DNA of 64,000 nt from Lacicoccus qingdaonensis (GCF_900101075.1 NZ_FNFY01000010.1:1-64000); one strand, 5' to 3'. Counted from the first letter of the stretch, positions 27,274-37,313 are shown. Program-made: numbers and translations. The notes: generated from the letters alone by a model not told the origin.

Positions 27274-29466
27274 TTGAAAAGAGCAAAAACCAAAAGCCTT
27301 GAAGAAATTAACAGACAAACATTAAAAAGCAGAATCAATCTTGTTCTCATAGTCATATTCTCATTATGTCTGCTGCTTATTTTAAGGCTGGGCTACCTTC
27401 AGATTGTGCAGGGTGACGAATATCAGGAAGAAATAGAAAATGCGCAGTATGTAGAAATCAACCAGAGTGTACCGCGCGGAGAGATCTATGACCGAAATGG
27501 CAACCTGCTTGTTGGTAACGAGTCCAGACCTGCCATTTATTTCACAAGACATAGAAATATGAATACTTCACAAATCATGGATGTCGCTTCTGAATTGAGC
27601 AACTACATACAGATGGATGTCGAATCAATATCTTTGAGGGACAAGCAGGACTTCATCATCAATAACTATCCTGATGAAACGAGTTCACTGATGAGTGATG
27701 AAACCACTCTGCTGGAAGACGGAAACATCAGCCGCTCAGAATTCAATGAAGAATTTTATAACAGGGCAGATGAAGAATTTGTAGACAGTATATTATCTGA
27801 TGAAGATTTAAATACTCTCGGAATTTATGTAGAAATGGCGAATGCACCGGAACTGAACCCGGTGGTCATCAAGAATGAAGATGTTACAGAAGAAGAATTT
27901 GCAAGTGTCAATTCAGCACTGGAAGAACTGGAAGGCATTTCCACAGGCATGGACTGGGACAGATACTACCCTTATGACGATACTTTAAAAACTATTTTTG
28001 GAGAGGTATCTTCACCGGATGAAGGTCTGCCGAGGGAACTGCTTGAAGATTATCTGTCAAGAGGTTATTCGAGAAATGACAGGGTAGGTAAAACCTACCT
28101 CGAATATCAGTATGAAGATGTGCTTCAAGGTGAAAAGGAGCAGGTGAAATATTCGACGGATAAATCCGGACGCATTATCAACCAGGAAACCGTAGAGAGC
28201 GGCAAACCGGGTGATGATCTTTATTTATCCATAGATATTGAACTGCAGCTTGAACTTGAAGAACTGGCAGAACATCATCTGACATCACTGAGACAACTTG
28301 CTGAAGAGATTACGGAAAGAGATGAAGTGACAGGCGACATAGATTATACAATCATACCTGAGTATCTGGACACTGTGCTGTTGGCTGTACAGGACCCTGA
28401 GAACGGGGATGTCCTTGCAATGGTCGGAAAGCAGATCAATGACGAAGGCGAGATTGTGGACTATCATTATGGAACATTGACTTCAACATTCGTTCCGGGA
28501 TCCTCCACCAAAGCTGCTACAATCATTACAGGGTATCAGGAAGATGTTCTTGAAGCCGGTGAGGTCATGCTGGATGAACCGCTCAATTTCAGCGGTGACA
28601 ATAATCCAAGGACATCATTTTTCAACAGGGATTCCCAAATTCCGATAGATGATCAGGAAGCGCTCATGGTATCATCCAACGTTTATATGTATAAAACGGC
28701 CCTCCGTATTGCCGGAATGGAATATACGGACAATATGTCGCTGCCGCACGATATAACCGAGGCCGGCCAGATTTTGAGAAACGGCATGAATCAATTCGGG
28801 CTGGGAGTATCTACAGGAATCGACCTCCCTAATGAAGCAACCGGACTGTCTCCCGACTTCGGACAATATCCTGCAAGTAATTATCTGTACTTGTCAATCG
28901 GGCAGTATGATACCTACTCTGCACTGCAGTTGAGCCAGTATGTATCAACGATTGCGACACGCGGGAAAAGAATGGAACTCAACCTTGCAAAAGAGGTGCG
29001 TGGCAGTGATACAAATGAAGAAGGTCCTGTCTTAAAATCCTTCAATCCTACGGTTCTTAATACAGTGGATATTTCAGAAGAGGAATGGGATCAGGTGCAA
29101 AACGGCTTTTATGACGTTTTCAATACGCATGATCAGTCGACGGACAGATACGGTACAGGCTGGGATGCCTTCCATGAACTGGAATTGAAAGCTGCCGGGA
29201 AAACCGGCACAGCAGAAACTTTCAAAGACGGCACCGATGTCTTCAACCAGACTTATCTGGGATACGCACCATACGATGACCCGGACATGGCATTTTCGGT
29301 AATATTCCCTAACATGCCATATACGATTCCATTCTTCCCGGCACAGTATTTCGGAGCGGATGTAATCAACAAATTTTATGAACTTGAATACGGACATGAG
29401 GAAGAAGAGCCTTTCAACTATGATACAGACTGGTTCTATCAACAACTTGAATACGGTGAATATTAA
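27274..29466 (+). CDS. pbp3: class B penicillin-binding protein (transpeptidase)
   Basis: A 730-residue class B PBP. It has an N-terminal membrane anchor (LVLIVIFSLCLLLILRLGYLQ), a pedestal domain beginning QSVPRGEIYDRNG, and a transpeptidase domain. Catalytic S-x-x-K is STKA (near 411), S-x-N is SSN (near 467), and KTG is in AAGKTGTAE (near 643). Translation starts at a TTG after AAGGA. Its place next to sodA corresponds to Staphylococcus PBP3 and Bacillus PbpA. It cross-links septal or lateral peptidoglycan. Confidence 0.9.
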   Translation: MKRAKTKSLEEINRQTLKSRINLVLIVIFSLCLLLILRLGYLQIVQGDEYQEEIENAQYVEINQSVPRGEIYDRNGNLLVGNESRPAIYFTRHRNMNTSQIMDVASELSNYIQMDVESISLRDKQDFIINNYPDETSSLMSDETTLLEDGNISRSEFNEEFYNRADEEFVDSILSDEDLNTLGIYVEMANAPELNPVVIKNEDVTEEEFASVNSALEELEGISTGMDWDRYYPYDDTLKTIFGEVSSPDEGLPRELLEDYLSRGYSRNDRVGKTYLEYQYEDVLQGEKEQVKYSTDKSGRIINQETVESGKPGDDLYLSIDIELQLELEELAEHHLTSLRQLAEEITERDEVTGDIDYTIIPEYLDTVLLAVQDPENGDVLAMVGKQINDEGEIVDYHYGTLTSTFVPGSSTKAATIITGYQEDVLEAGEVMLDEPLNFSGDNNPRTSFFNRDSQIPIDDQEALMVSSNVYMYKTALRIAGMEYTDNMSLPHDITEAGQILRNGMNQFGLGVSTGIDLPNEATGLSPDFGQYPASNYLYLSIGQYDTYSALQLSQYVSTIATRGKRMELNLAKEVRGSDTNEEGPVLKSFNPTVLNTVDISEEEWDQVQNGFYDVFNTHDQSTDRYGTGWDAFHELELKAAGKTGTAETFKDGTDVFNQTYLGYAPYDDPDMAFSVIFPNMPYTIPFFPAQYFGADVINKFYELEYGHEEEEPFNYDTDWFYQQLEYGEY

Positions 29467-29498
29467 CCTTTTAGAAGAAATTCTAAAAGGTTTTTTTA
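29466..29498 (+). terminator. terminator of pbp3
   Basis: ACCTTTTAGAA and TTCTAAAAGGT form a stem around GAAA, followed by T7. Confidence 0.85.
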
Positions 29499-29512
29499 TA
29501 TGTATTTTCAAC

Positions 29513-29551
29513 TTTACACAATCTTTACAATTAGTTCATTACACATTTACA
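29513..29551 (+). promoter_or_regulatory. PhoP-type binding sites upstream of pstS
   Basis: TTTACA (29513), TTTACA (29524), TTCATT (29535) and TTTACA (29546) are spaced exactly 11 bp apart. This matches the Bacillus PhoP box of TT(A/C/T)A(C/T)A direct repeats at helical period. It implies that the pst operon is induced by PhoPR in phosphate starvation; phoPR genes are not in the window. Confidence 0.8.
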
Positions 29552-29613
29552 TTCAACCGTTATTGTATATATGTAACACCAGTTACTACATTGACAATTG
29601 GAGGAATTTTAGT

Positions 29614-30678
29614 ATGAAGAAGAGCTTGTTTCTTTCGGCTTTACTTATGAGCCTGATGTTCATTCTTGCTGCCTGCGGCGGTGGCGGGTCTGAAGAGTCT
29701 ACAGAAGAATCTGGAGACGACGCAGCTACAGAAGAATCAACAGAAGAAGGTTCAACAGAAGAGGACGCTTCATCTGAAGAAGGATCTGAAGATGAAAGTG
29801 CATCAAATGGAGGTGGAGAAGTTGCCGTTACTGGTGATGTAAATGAAGATGACCCTCAAATTGCTGGTGAAGGTTCATCAACAGTGTTCCCGATCATGAA
29901 CGTATTGGTTGAAGACTTCAACTCCGAATATGGAATACCTATCGAACTTGGCGGTAACGGAACTGGTTCTGGTTTCAGTGCACTGATTGATGGTTCAGCA
30001 CAATTCGCGAACGCTTCACGTCCGATTGCTGAAGATGAAGAAGAGCAGCTTGCTGACGGTGGTGTCGAGTGGACAGAAATCCAGCTTGCTACTGACGGCT
30101 TGACTGTTGCAGTCAACCAAGAGAATGACTTTGTTGACTCCCTGACTTTCGATGAACTGAACACTATCTACAGTGGCGAAGCTTCAAGCTGGTCAGATGT
30201 CCGTGAAGACTTCCCTGATGAGCCGATTACAGCTTATGGTCCGGACCAGTCACATGGTACTCACGATTTCTTCAATGAAGAAGTAATGGATGAGGAAGGC
30301 GTTGAAGGACAACTTATCCAGGATACAAACCAAGTTGTATCTTCAGTCGTCGGCGACCCTAACTCAGTCGGATTCTTTGGTTATGCTTTCTACCTTGAAA
30401 ACCAAGATCAGTTGAAAGCAGTACCTATCCAAGGTCCAGACAGTGATGAAGCAGTTGAACCGACAGAAGACAACGTCATGAGTTTCGAATATCCACTTGC
30501 TCGTCCACTTTTCTCATATGTAAATAATGAGTCATTAAACGAGAATGAAACTCTGCACACATTCTTCGAGTTTGCTCTTGCCAATTCAGCTGAAGCTGCT
30601 GAATCAGTAGGTTATGTACCTCTTCAAGATGATGTACTTCAAGAGCAGTACGACAAACTGCCTAACTCTGACAACTAA
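29614..30678 (+). CDS. pstS: phosphate ABC transporter substrate-binding lipoprotein
   Basis: A protein of 354 residues: a lipoprotein signal with lipobox LAAC (about 17-20), a long acidic Ser/Thr/Glu-rich spacer (to about 75), then the PstS fold. Phosphate-binding elements are GEGSSTVFPIM, GGNGTGSGFSALIDG, ANASRPI and PDQSHGTHDFF. The ATG at 29614 follows GGAGGAAT. It heads the pst operon, separated from pstC by a hairpin that should lower downstream expression. Confidence 0.94.
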   Translation: MKKSLFLSALLMSLMFILAACGGGGSEESTEESGDDAATEESTEEGSTEEDASSEEGSEDESASNGGGEVAVTGDVNEDDPQIAGEGSSTVFPIMNVLVEDFNSEYGIPIELGGNGTGSGFSALIDGSAQFANASRPIAEDEEEQLADGGVEWTEIQLATDGLTVAVNQENDFVDSLTFDELNTIYSGEASSWSDVREDFPDEPITAYGPDQSHGTHDFFNEEVMDEEGVEGQLIQDTNQVVSSVVGDPNSVGFFGYAFYLENQDQLKAVPIQGPDSDEAVEPTEDNVMSFEYPLARPLFSYVNNESLNENETLHTFFEFALANSAEAAESVGYVPLQDDVLQEQYDKLPNSDN

Positions 30679-30702
30679 AATTACAACTAAGCATATTAAA
30701 CC

Positions 30703-30729
30703 GGACGGGGTATTTTGCCCGTCCTTTTT
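30703..30729 (+). terminator. partial terminator between pstS and pstC
   Basis: GGACGGG pairs with CCCGTCC around a short loop, followed by TTTTT. In pst operons such stems make PstS more abundant than the permease. Confidence 0.75.
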
Positions 30730-30749
30730 CACTGAAAGAGAGGTATATC

Positions 30750-31676
30750 ATGACCAAGAATTATAATGTTCAAGAGATGATTCAGAAGAATACCGACAAT
30801 AAAGGCGGTGCTTTTGAAAAATCCATTCCTGTTATTTTATTTATTATCACTTTGGTTTCTATTCTTGCGACCATCGCTATTCTTTATACATTAATTTCAC
30901 AATCCGTTGAGTTCTTCAGCAGAGAATCAATTGTCGATTTTTTCACTTCGGCAACATGGATGCCTTATTCATCGGATCCTGAATACGGCATATGGGCATT
31001 GGCAATGGGTACTTTCAAAATAGTGTTTGTGGCAACCATCTTTGCAGTACCGCTCGGACTTGGCGCAGCCATCTATCTGAGTGAATATGCAACTGACAGA
31101 GTGAAGAAAATCATCAAACCGATTCTTGAGGTACTTGCAGGTATACCGACTGTTGTTTATGGTTTCTTTGCCATCAACTTCATTACACCGATTCTCCAGT
31201 CCATTTACAGCGGTTTTTCCCTGTACAATGCGACCAGTGCAGGTATTGTAGTGGGTATAATGATACTGCCTATGATTGCAAGTCTGAGTGAAGATGCCAT
31301 GAGTTCTGTACCAAATTCCACCCGGGAAGGTTCACTTGGGCTGGGTGCAACAAGACTGGAAACGACTTTCAAAGTTGTTTTGCCTGCTGCGGTATCAGGT
31401 ATTGTCGCTTCAGTGGTATTGGCCGTATCAAGGGCAATCGGCGAGACGATGATCGTTTCCATTGCTGCCGGCAGTACGCCGAACGCGAGTCTGGATCTGA
31501 CTGATCCGCTGCAGACGATGACAGGCTTCATCGTTCAGATCACTTCAGGTGATGCAGCATACGGTTCAACTCTATACTTCAGCCTGTTCGCAGTCGGCAT
31601 GACATTATTCTTGTTCACATTTGCAATGAACATACTTTCACAGTGGATCACTAAACGTTTCAGGGAGGAATACTGA
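30750..31676 (+). CDS. pstC: phosphate ABC transporter permease PstC
   Basis: A 308-residue permease with six hydrophobic segments. The ABC permease EAA loop is EGSLGLGATRLETTFKVVLPAA (shown in part: GLGATRLETTFKVVLPA), and GIPTVVYGFFAINF is typical of PstC. Next gene pstA begins one base after its stop. Confidence 0.94.
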   Translation: MTKNYNVQEMIQKNTDNKGGAFEKSIPVILFIITLVSILATIAILYTLISQSVEFFSRESIVDFFTSATWMPYSSDPEYGIWALAMGTFKIVFVATIFAVPLGLGAAIYLSEYATDRVKKIIKPILEVLAGIPTVVYGFFAINFITPILQSIYSGFSLYNATSAGIVVGIMILPMIASLSEDAMSSVPNSTREGSLGLGATRLETTFKVVLPAAVSGIVASVVLAVSRAIGETMIVSIAAGSTPNASLDLTDPLQTMTGFIVQITSGDAAYGSTLYFSLFAVGMTLFLFTFAMNILSQWITKRFREEY

Positions 31677-31677
31677 T

Positions 31678-32556
31678 ATGCAGTTGATAGATAAAAATCT
31701 GATTGCCAAAAAACGTAACGGCCGTTTAATGACAAACAAAATATTGAAATGGCTTTTCTTCCTGTGTACACTTGTGGGACTGGCTGTCCTGATTTCGCTG
31801 ATAGTCGATACTTTGATCGATGCAGTCGGCTATTTGGATTTGCACTTTCTGACGAGTATGGGATCTTCCCGTATAGAAGAAGCAGGTTTCTATGGCGCTA
31901 TAATCGGGTCATTATGGCTGATGCTGGTGACGGTACCGGTCGCTATCTTTTTGTCTGTTGCAACAGCTTTGTATTTGGAAGAATATGCTCCGGAAAACAG
32001 GGTGACCGAATTTATAAAAATTAACATTTCAAACCTGGCAGGTGTCCCTTCAGTCGTATTCGGACTGCTTGGTCTTGCGATTTTTGTACGTGCAATGGCA
32101 ATGGGCAACTCCGTACTGGCCGCCGGCCTGACACTTGCGCTCATGATACTGCCTGTCATCGTCGTTTCTTCACAGGAAGCGATACGTTCTGTACCATCGA
32201 CCGTACGTGAAGCATCGATAGGCATGGGTGCAACAAAATGGCAGACGGTATCAAGAATCATCCTTCCTGCTGCCATACCCGGGATAATTACAGGTATCAT
32301 ACTTGCGATTTCCCGTGCCATCGGTGAAACAGCTCCGCTCGTGGTAATCGGCGTACCGACGACACTGCTCGTCACACCGAACGGCTTTCTTGATTCATTC
32401 CAGGCAATGCCTATGCAGATTTACTCATGGGTCAAGATGCCTCAGGAAGAATACCAGTATCTTGCTGCTGCCGGTATCATCGTTCTGCTTGTAATATTAC
32501 TGCTGATGAACTCAGCTGCAATTTTCATACGTAACAAGTTCTCAACGCGTTATTAA
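31678..32556 (+). CDS. pstA: phosphate ABC transporter permease PstA
   Basis: A 292-residue permease with six hydrophobic segments. The EAA loop is ASIGMGATKWQTVSRIILPA and the PstA signature is LAGVPSVVFGLLGLA. It pairs with PstC to form the phosphate channel. AGGGAGG lies before the start within the end of pstC. Confidence 0.94.
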   Translation: MQLIDKNLIAKKRNGRLMTNKILKWLFFLCTLVGLAVLISLIVDTLIDAVGYLDLHFLTSMGSSRIEEAGFYGAIIGSLWLMLVTVPVAIFLSVATALYLEEYAPENRVTEFIKINISNLAGVPSVVFGLLGLAIFVRAMAMGNSVLAAGLTLALMILPVIVVSSQEAIRSVPSTVREASIGMGATKWQTVSRIILPAAIPGIITGIILAISRAIGETAPLVVIGVPTTLLVTPNGFLDSFQAMPMQIYSWVKMPQEEYQYLAAAGIIVLLVILLLMNSAAIFIRNKFSTRY

Positions 32557-32572
32557 TTTGGAGGTATAATTT

Positions 32573-33424
32573 ATGGCTAATATAAAAGAAAGAAACGAAA
32601 TCAAAAAAACTGTAGATACTGCAACATTGGAAGATAAGACACAAGGTGAAACAAAACCTGAAATCATCAGGGAACCTATTTTCAAAACAAATAATTTTAA
32701 TTTATGGTACGGTGACAACCATGCTTTGCAGGATATCAATCTGACTTTCAACAAAAATGAAATTTCTGCAATAATCGGACCGTCTGGTTGCGGCAAATCT
32801 ACATTTGTAAAATCATTGAACCGTATGGTTGAGCTTGTCCCGATAGTAAGAACAGAAGGCGAGATTCTCTACCGTGATCAAGATATATTTGAAAGAAAGT
32901 TCACTGTCGAAGAATTGAGAACCAAGGTGGGCATGGTTTTTCAAAAGCCTAACCCATTTCCAAAATCAATTTATGACAATGTTGCTTATGGACCACGTGT
33001 TCACGGCATCCGTAAAAAACAGATACTGGATGAAATTGTCGAGAAAAGTCTGCGTGACGCAGCGATATGGGATGAAGTGAAAGACCGTCTCAATGAAAAT
33101 GCGATTGGATTATCCGGCGGTCAGCAGCAGCGTATCTGTATTGCAAGAGCACTTGCAACAGAACCTGATGTTATTTTAATGGACGAACCGACGAGTGCGC
33201 TTGACCCGATTTCTACAACTAAAGTGGAAGATCTGATGCAGGAATTGAAAAAGAACTACAGCATCGTCGTAGTGACTCATAACATGCAGCAGGCTGCAAG
33301 GGTTTCAGACACTACAGCATTCTTCTATCAGGGATATGTTGTAGAACACGACGATACCAAAGTGATTTTCGAAAATCCAAGAGACCAGAGAACGGAAGAC
33401 TATGTATCCGGCAGGTTCGGATAA
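32573..33424 (+). CDS. pstB: phosphate ABC transporter ATP-binding protein
   Basis: A 283-residue ATPase with Walker [10 protein letters not shown] (about 69-77), Q-loop [15 protein letters not shown], signature LSGGQQQR (about 180-187), Walker [14 protein letters not shown] and switch His VVTHNMQQ. The first 35 residues are a charged extension before the usual start of the fold. GGAGGT precedes the start. Confidence 0.96.
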   Translation: MANIKERNEIKKTVDTATLEDKTQGETKPEIIREPIFKTNNFNLWYGDNHALQDINLTFNKNEISAIIGPSGCGKSTFVKSLNRMVELVPIVRTEGEILYRDQDIFERKFTVEELRTKVGMVFQKPNPFPKSIYDNVAYGPRVHGIRKKQILDEIVEKSLRDAAIWDEVKDRLNENAIGLSGGQQQRICIARALATEPDVILMDEPTSALDPISTTKVEDLMQELKKNYSIVVVTHNMQQAARVSDTTAFFYQGYVVEHDDTKVIFENPRDQRTEDYVSGRFG

Positions 33425-33426
33425 AA

Positions 33427-34071
33427 ATGTCCTACAGAGAAAAATTTACCGGTGAATTGCAATCACTGACCGATGAAGTCATCGACCTGGGCGTGCTTTG
33501 CTACGACCGCCTGCAAGGCGTAACTAATCTGCTCAGCATGGATGATATTGAACCTGCAAGAGACCTGGTTTCAGGTGATGTGGAAGCCAACAGGAGAGAG
33601 TATAATATAAACAGTCAGGCTGTGACGTTGATTACAACACAGGCACCTGTGGCGACTGACACAAGAATCATCATATCAAGTATTAAAATTGCTTATGACC
33701 TGGAAAGAATCAGTGATAACATCAGTAACTTAGCAGAGGTAAGGAAACGGGTGAAAATCACTAATGAAAAATTACTGCTCCGTTTAAGAACAATGGAACA
33801 GCTTGCATCATTAATGCTCAAAGATGTCTACGCCGCTTATCTCGATCAGGATACTTCATTGTGCAAAGAGGTGTACGAACGGGATGAAGATATCGACAGT
33901 CTGTTTGTACATGTGACGACTTCTGATATATTTGAAGACAGTGACTTGTTTGTATCAGGACAAAGTCAGCTTTGTGCCAAGTATTTGGAGAGAATAGGCG
34001 ATCATGTGAAGAACATTGCAGAGCATGTGTACTTTGTAATAACTGGTGAAAAGATCGAGAAAATAGATTAG
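33427..34071 (+). CDS. phoU: phosphate signalling protein PhoU
   Basis: A 214-residue protein of two three-helix PhoU bundles with the metal-binding pattern seen in DLERISDNISNLAEV and YLERIGDHVKNIAEHV. It links the Pst transporter to PhoPR control. It begins two bases after pstB and ends the operon. Confidence 0.94.
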   Translation: MSYREKFTGELQSLTDEVIDLGVLCYDRLQGVTNLLSMDDIEPARDLVSGDVEANRREYNINSQAVTLITTQAPVATDTRIIISSIKIAYDLERISDNISNLAEVRKRVKITNEKLLLRLRTMEQLASLMLKDVYAAYLDQDTSLCKEVYERDEDIDSLFVHVTTSDIFEDSDLFVSGQSQLCAKYLERIGDHVKNIAEHVYFVITGEKIEKID

Positions 34072-34079
34072 TTTCGAAT

Positions 34080-34107
34080 AAAAGTATCCTTAGGGATACT
34101 TTTATTT
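34080..34107 (+). terminator. terminator of the pst-phoU operon
   Basis: AAAAGTATCC and GGATACTTTT form a perfect stem around TTAG, followed by ATTTT. Confidence 0.85.
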
Positions 34108-34166
34108 TGTTATAATCTTATGTATATTGATACTTGAGGTATAAATGAAGAAAGTAGGGACAGCAG

Positions 34167-34724
34167 ATGTCTAAAAAAGAATCACGTAAAAATATGATAA
34201 ACACTTTGTCAGAGCTGGATGAGAATTATAAAACAGAGCAGGAAGACATACTTAAGAAAGAACTGCTCGATTTTATAAAAGTGAATAATTTCAAATCAGT
34301 CGGCATCGTGTTATCAATGCCGCATGAAATGGATACTGACGGTATCATATCGACACTTCTTGAAGATGGTATCAAAGTATACAACCCGGTAGTCGATTAT
34401 AAGGCGAAGGTAATGAACTTCTACCCATTTACGAATATGGAAGATATATTAAAGGATAAGAAGGGCATCAGAATACCGCCGACAACTGTAAAGACCAATA
34501 ACTTTGAACTTGTTGTCGTTCCAGGTCTTGTATTTGATGAACAGGGCTACCGTATCGGTTACGGCGGCGGATACTATGATAAGTTCCTTGCAGAATTCGA
34601 AGGGCAGAAAGTATCTGTCATTTTTGACGAGCAGTTTGGTCATGTCGAGCATGAATCCCATGATATCCCTGTGGACTATATTATTACACCAACCAGAAAA
34701 ATCGATGCAAAAGCAGGGCGCTGA
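34167..34724 (+). CDS. 5-formyltetrahydrofolate cyclo-ligase
   Basis: A 185-residue protein of the 5-FCL family. The conserved C-terminal block is VVVPGLVFDEQGYRIGYGGGYYDKFL (seen in parts, the G-Y-G-x-G-Y-Y-D motif near residue 131). The N-terminal basic-helical region is as in Bacillus YqgN. It makes 5,10-methenyl-THF from 5-formyl-THF using ATP. It starts 3 bases upstream of the rhomboid gene boundary and is likely co-transcribed with it. Confidence 0.92.
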   Translation: MSKKESRKNMINTLSELDENYKTEQEDILKKELLDFIKVNNFKSVGIVLSMPHEMDTDGIISTLLEDGIKVYNPVVDYKAKVMNFYPFTNMEDILKDKKGIRIPPTTVKTNNFELVVVPGLVFDEQGYRIGYGGGYYDKFLAEFEGQKVSVIFDEQFGHVEHESHDIPVDYIITPTRKIDAKAGR

Positions 34725-34727
34725 CCC

Positions 34728-36152
34728 ATGTCTGGAATATGGAAATCAGCTTATGAAGTGATACGGTATACCGACTATTCTTTTTTCAATTATGATGATT
34801 ACAACAATATCATCTGGCTGAAGAACAAAAAGAAACAGTCGGTGATGCTCATAAACCCGGAGCCGCTATCAGAAGAAAGAAGGAAGCTGTTATCTGATAA
34901 TATCTTCAACCGGCATCATGAATTTTCAAAAATGGCAGGTTTCACTATAAAAAATGTCAGAAGTTATTATAGAACTGCCGAGCCTTTTAAGGAAAAAGAT
35001 AAAGATGACAGACTGAAAATTGTTCATAAAGGATTGAACAATTTTTCAAACCTGATCAATCACCCCTTCTACAAAATGGAAATGAATCAGCAATCCAAAA
35101 AAAGTGATGAATCTTACAGAAAAAAGGTGATGTCCAACCATCCTCTTGAAACCCATTTGACTAAGTACACGCCGATGACCTATCTGCTCCTCGCGGTGAA
35201 CCTGGTCATATTTTTGCTGAATTTATTTTATCTTTATATACAAAGTTCTCTTCAAGTTACGGATAATCTGGCTGTCAGCTATCAGGCGGTTGCCAATGGC
35301 GATTACTATCGATTATTGACGAGTACATTCCTGCACAGCGGTATGGAACATTTTCTGTTCAATGCCACTGCGCTCTTCGTGCTTGGTAAATTTGTAGAAT
35401 CATTGTACAGTAAATGGCATCTTCTTGCCGCTTATTTACTGACAGGGACGCTTGCCAGCCTATTTTCCCTGATGTTTCTTCAAGATGCAATTTCACTTGG
35501 TGCAAGCGGGGCGGTTTATGGTCTGCTCGGAATTATTATCATACATCTGCTGCTGAATAAAAAGTTTAATTATAAATTACTTGTACAGGTTGCTTTAATT
35601 TTTATCGTCATAGCTGTCCTGTCTTCACTATTCAGCAATGTGAATCATTATGCCCACATTGGCGGTCTGATTTTTGGTTTGCTGCTGGGATTGATATTTA
35701 ATCCTGATAAATTACTTAAGAAATGGTTTTTTGGTGCAATAGCAGTTTTTGTAATCATTGCTGTTCTTCCGGTCTTCTTTATCCAGACACCCGAGGAAGG
35801 GGAGACGCAGGCGATGGACACGGAAGCACTGACTGCGATAGAAGAAGGCAATTATCAGGATGCACTTGATATGGTTAATCAGACATTTGCGATGAATAAT
35901 GAAACAGGACTTACTTATTACGCACTAGGATCTCTGTATCAGCATGCAGGAGACGAAGACAAAGCAGAAGAGTATTATGATTTGAGTTTCCAACTTGACC
36001 AGCAGAACGACGTTATTATTAAACACAGATTGATCGAATTGCGAAAAAATCAGCAGTATGACGATATGAGAGCCATTATGAATCAGTATGAGGGAGATGT
36101 GGAGGATCCGGATCTTGCACTCATCGTTGAGGAGCTTGATGAAATTGAGTAA
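34728..36152 (+). CDS. gluP: rhomboid intramembrane serine protease with TPR tail
   Basis: A 474-residue protein. A soluble N-terminal domain (to about 145) is followed by seven hydrophobic segments; the nucleophile is Ser in LGASGAVYGLLG (near 259) and the catalytic His in NHYAHIGGLIFG (near 308). C-terminal TPR-like repeats follow (about 360-470, YYALGSLYQHAGDEDKAEEYY). It matches GluP/YqgP of Bacillus. It overlaps yqgQ by 14 bases. Confidence 0.93.
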   Translation: MSGIWKSAYEVIRYTDYSFFNYDDYNNIIWLKNKKKQSVMLINPEPLSEERRKLLSDNIFNRHHEFSKMAGFTIKNVRSYYRTAEPFKEKDKDDRLKIVHKGLNNFSNLINHPFYKMEMNQQSKKSDESYRKKVMSNHPLETHLTKYTPMTYLLLAVNLVIFLLNLFYLYIQSSLQVTDNLAVSYQAVANGDYYRLLTSTFLHSGMEHFLFNATALFVLGKFVESLYSKWHLLAAYLLTGTLASLFSLMFLQDAISLGASGAVYGLLGIIIIHLLLNKKFNYKLLVQVALIFIVIAVLSSLFSNVNHYAHIGGLIFGLLLGLIFNPDKLLKKWFFGAIAVFVIIAVLPVFFIQTPEEGETQAMDTEALTAIEEGNYQDALDMVNQTFAMNNETGLTYYALGSLYQHAGDEDKAEEYYDLSFQLDQQNDVIIKHRLIELRKNQQYDDMRAIMNQYEGDVEDPDLALIVEELDEIE

Positions 36153-36339
36153 AAATCTGACATATATCAATGATATACTGCTGCGGTTTGGAAGCTATGT
36201 CTATGATAAGGATATGATTAACCGGCTCGAACTGATGAAAATGGAAATCCAGGAACTATACAGGAACGGTTTGATCAATAAAGAGGAATATTTGAATTGC
36301 ATTTTAATAATCAACAAAAGAATGGATGAGGAAAAATGA
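36139..36339 (+). CDS. yqgQ: YqgQ-family small protein
   Basis: A 66-residue protein of the YqgQ family (DUF910): INDILLRFGSYVYDKDMINRL, then ELMKMEIQELYRNGLI and EEYLNCILI. The family is a short three-helix bundle possibly binding single-stranded nucleic acid; role unknown. The ATG at 36139 follows GAGGAG and lies within the end of gluP; its stop overlaps the glkA start (ATGA). Confidence 0.9.
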   Translation: MKLSKNLTYINDILLRFGSYVYDKDMINRLELMKMEIQELYRNGLINKEEYLNCILIINKRMDEEK

Positions 36340-37289
36340 TTTTAGCGGTGGATATTGGAGGCACCACATGTAAACTCGGTTTATTTGATTCGTCTTTGAA
36401 ATTGGTCGAAAAATGGCAGATACCGACTGATACATCTGACGAAGGGGGAAACATACTGAAAGATATACATCTTTCATTTACAGATAAATTGTCGGTGCAT
36501 AAATTATCGTTCGATGATTGTACAGGTGCCGGAATCGGTGTCCCGGGGCCGGTGGATTTTGAAGCAGGCACAGTGAACGGTGCCATCAATTTAAACTGGT
36601 ACGGCCTGAAAGATATAAAGAAAGAGTTTGAAGAGATGAGCGGGGTGTGGACAATAGTCGATAATGATGCCAACCTTGCAACTTTAGGTGAGCAGGCATT
36701 CGGCGCAGGACAGAACAAAGATGATGTGGTCATGTTCACTCTTGGCACAGGGGTCGGGGGCGGCGTGATTGTAAACAATCTGCTTGTGCATGGTGCAGGC
36801 GGCGCTGCAGGTGAAGTCGGCCATATAAAAGTGGCTGTGGAAGAAGACTTGAAGTGTAACTGCGGCGGCACAGGCTGTCTGGAATCCGTCGCTTCCTCAT
36901 CGGGGCTGAAAAACATGGCGGCCAAATACCACAGGGAATTCGTCCCGTCTGCACTGGATGATAAGATATCGTCTGGTTCACTTGACGCCAAAACAATCTT
37001 TGAACATGCAGAAAACGGAGATTCGCTGAGCCTGTATCTGGTGGATAAGATGTCTGAATATCTCGGTATCGGCATCGGAAATATCGCTGCAACGCTCAAC
37101 CCGTCACATATCATTTTGGGCGGCGGCCTAAGCCAGGCCGGTGAATTTCTCCGTTCAAGAATACTGGGAAAATTTCGCAAATATGCCTTTCCGCCGGCGG
37201 TGGAAAGTACTGATATAGTGTTTGCATCTCTTGGCAATGATGCCGGTATATACGGTGCAGCAAAAATAGTTTCCCAATATGAAAAGTAA
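36336..37289 (+). CDS. glkA: ROK-family glucokinase
   Basis: A 317-residue kinase. The phosphate-binding motif is DIGGTTCKLGLFD; ROK signature around TLGTGVGGGVIVNN and HGAGGAAGEVGHIKV; zinc cluster C-x-C-G-x2-G-C in CNCGGTGCLES; catalytic Asp in IVDNDANLA. It phosphorylates glucose with ATP. The yqgQ-glkA order is conserved in Bacillales. Confidence 0.94.
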   Translation: MILAVDIGGTTCKLGLFDSSLKLVEKWQIPTDTSDEGGNILKDIHLSFTDKLSVHKLSFDDCTGAGIGVPGPVDFEAGTVNGAINLNWYGLKDIKKEFEEMSGVWTIVDNDANLATLGEQAFGAGQNKDDVVMFTLGTGVGGGVIVNNLLVHGAGGAAGEVGHIKVAVEEDLKCNCGGTGCLESVASSSGLKNMAAKYHREFVPSALDDKISSGSLDAKTIFEHAENGDSLSLYLVDKMSEYLGIGIGNIAATLNPSHIILGGGLSQAGEFLRSRILGKFRKYAFPPAVESTDIVFASLGNDAGIYGAAKIVSQYEK

Positions 37290-37308
37290 CAGCTTTCGCT
37301 GTTACTTT
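37283..37308. terminator. terminator between glkA and the convergent SDR gene
   Basis: AAAGTAACAGC and GCTGTTACTTT form a perfect stem with a TTTC loop; it includes the glkA stop codon. Confidence 0.8.
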
Positions 37309-37313
37309 ACTTT

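Noticed and set aside
36311-37237. Minus-strand frame of 308 codons opposite glkA
   Set aside because: The glucokinase motifs are all on the plus strand; the antisense frame is rich in Pro and Ser, typical of a shadow.
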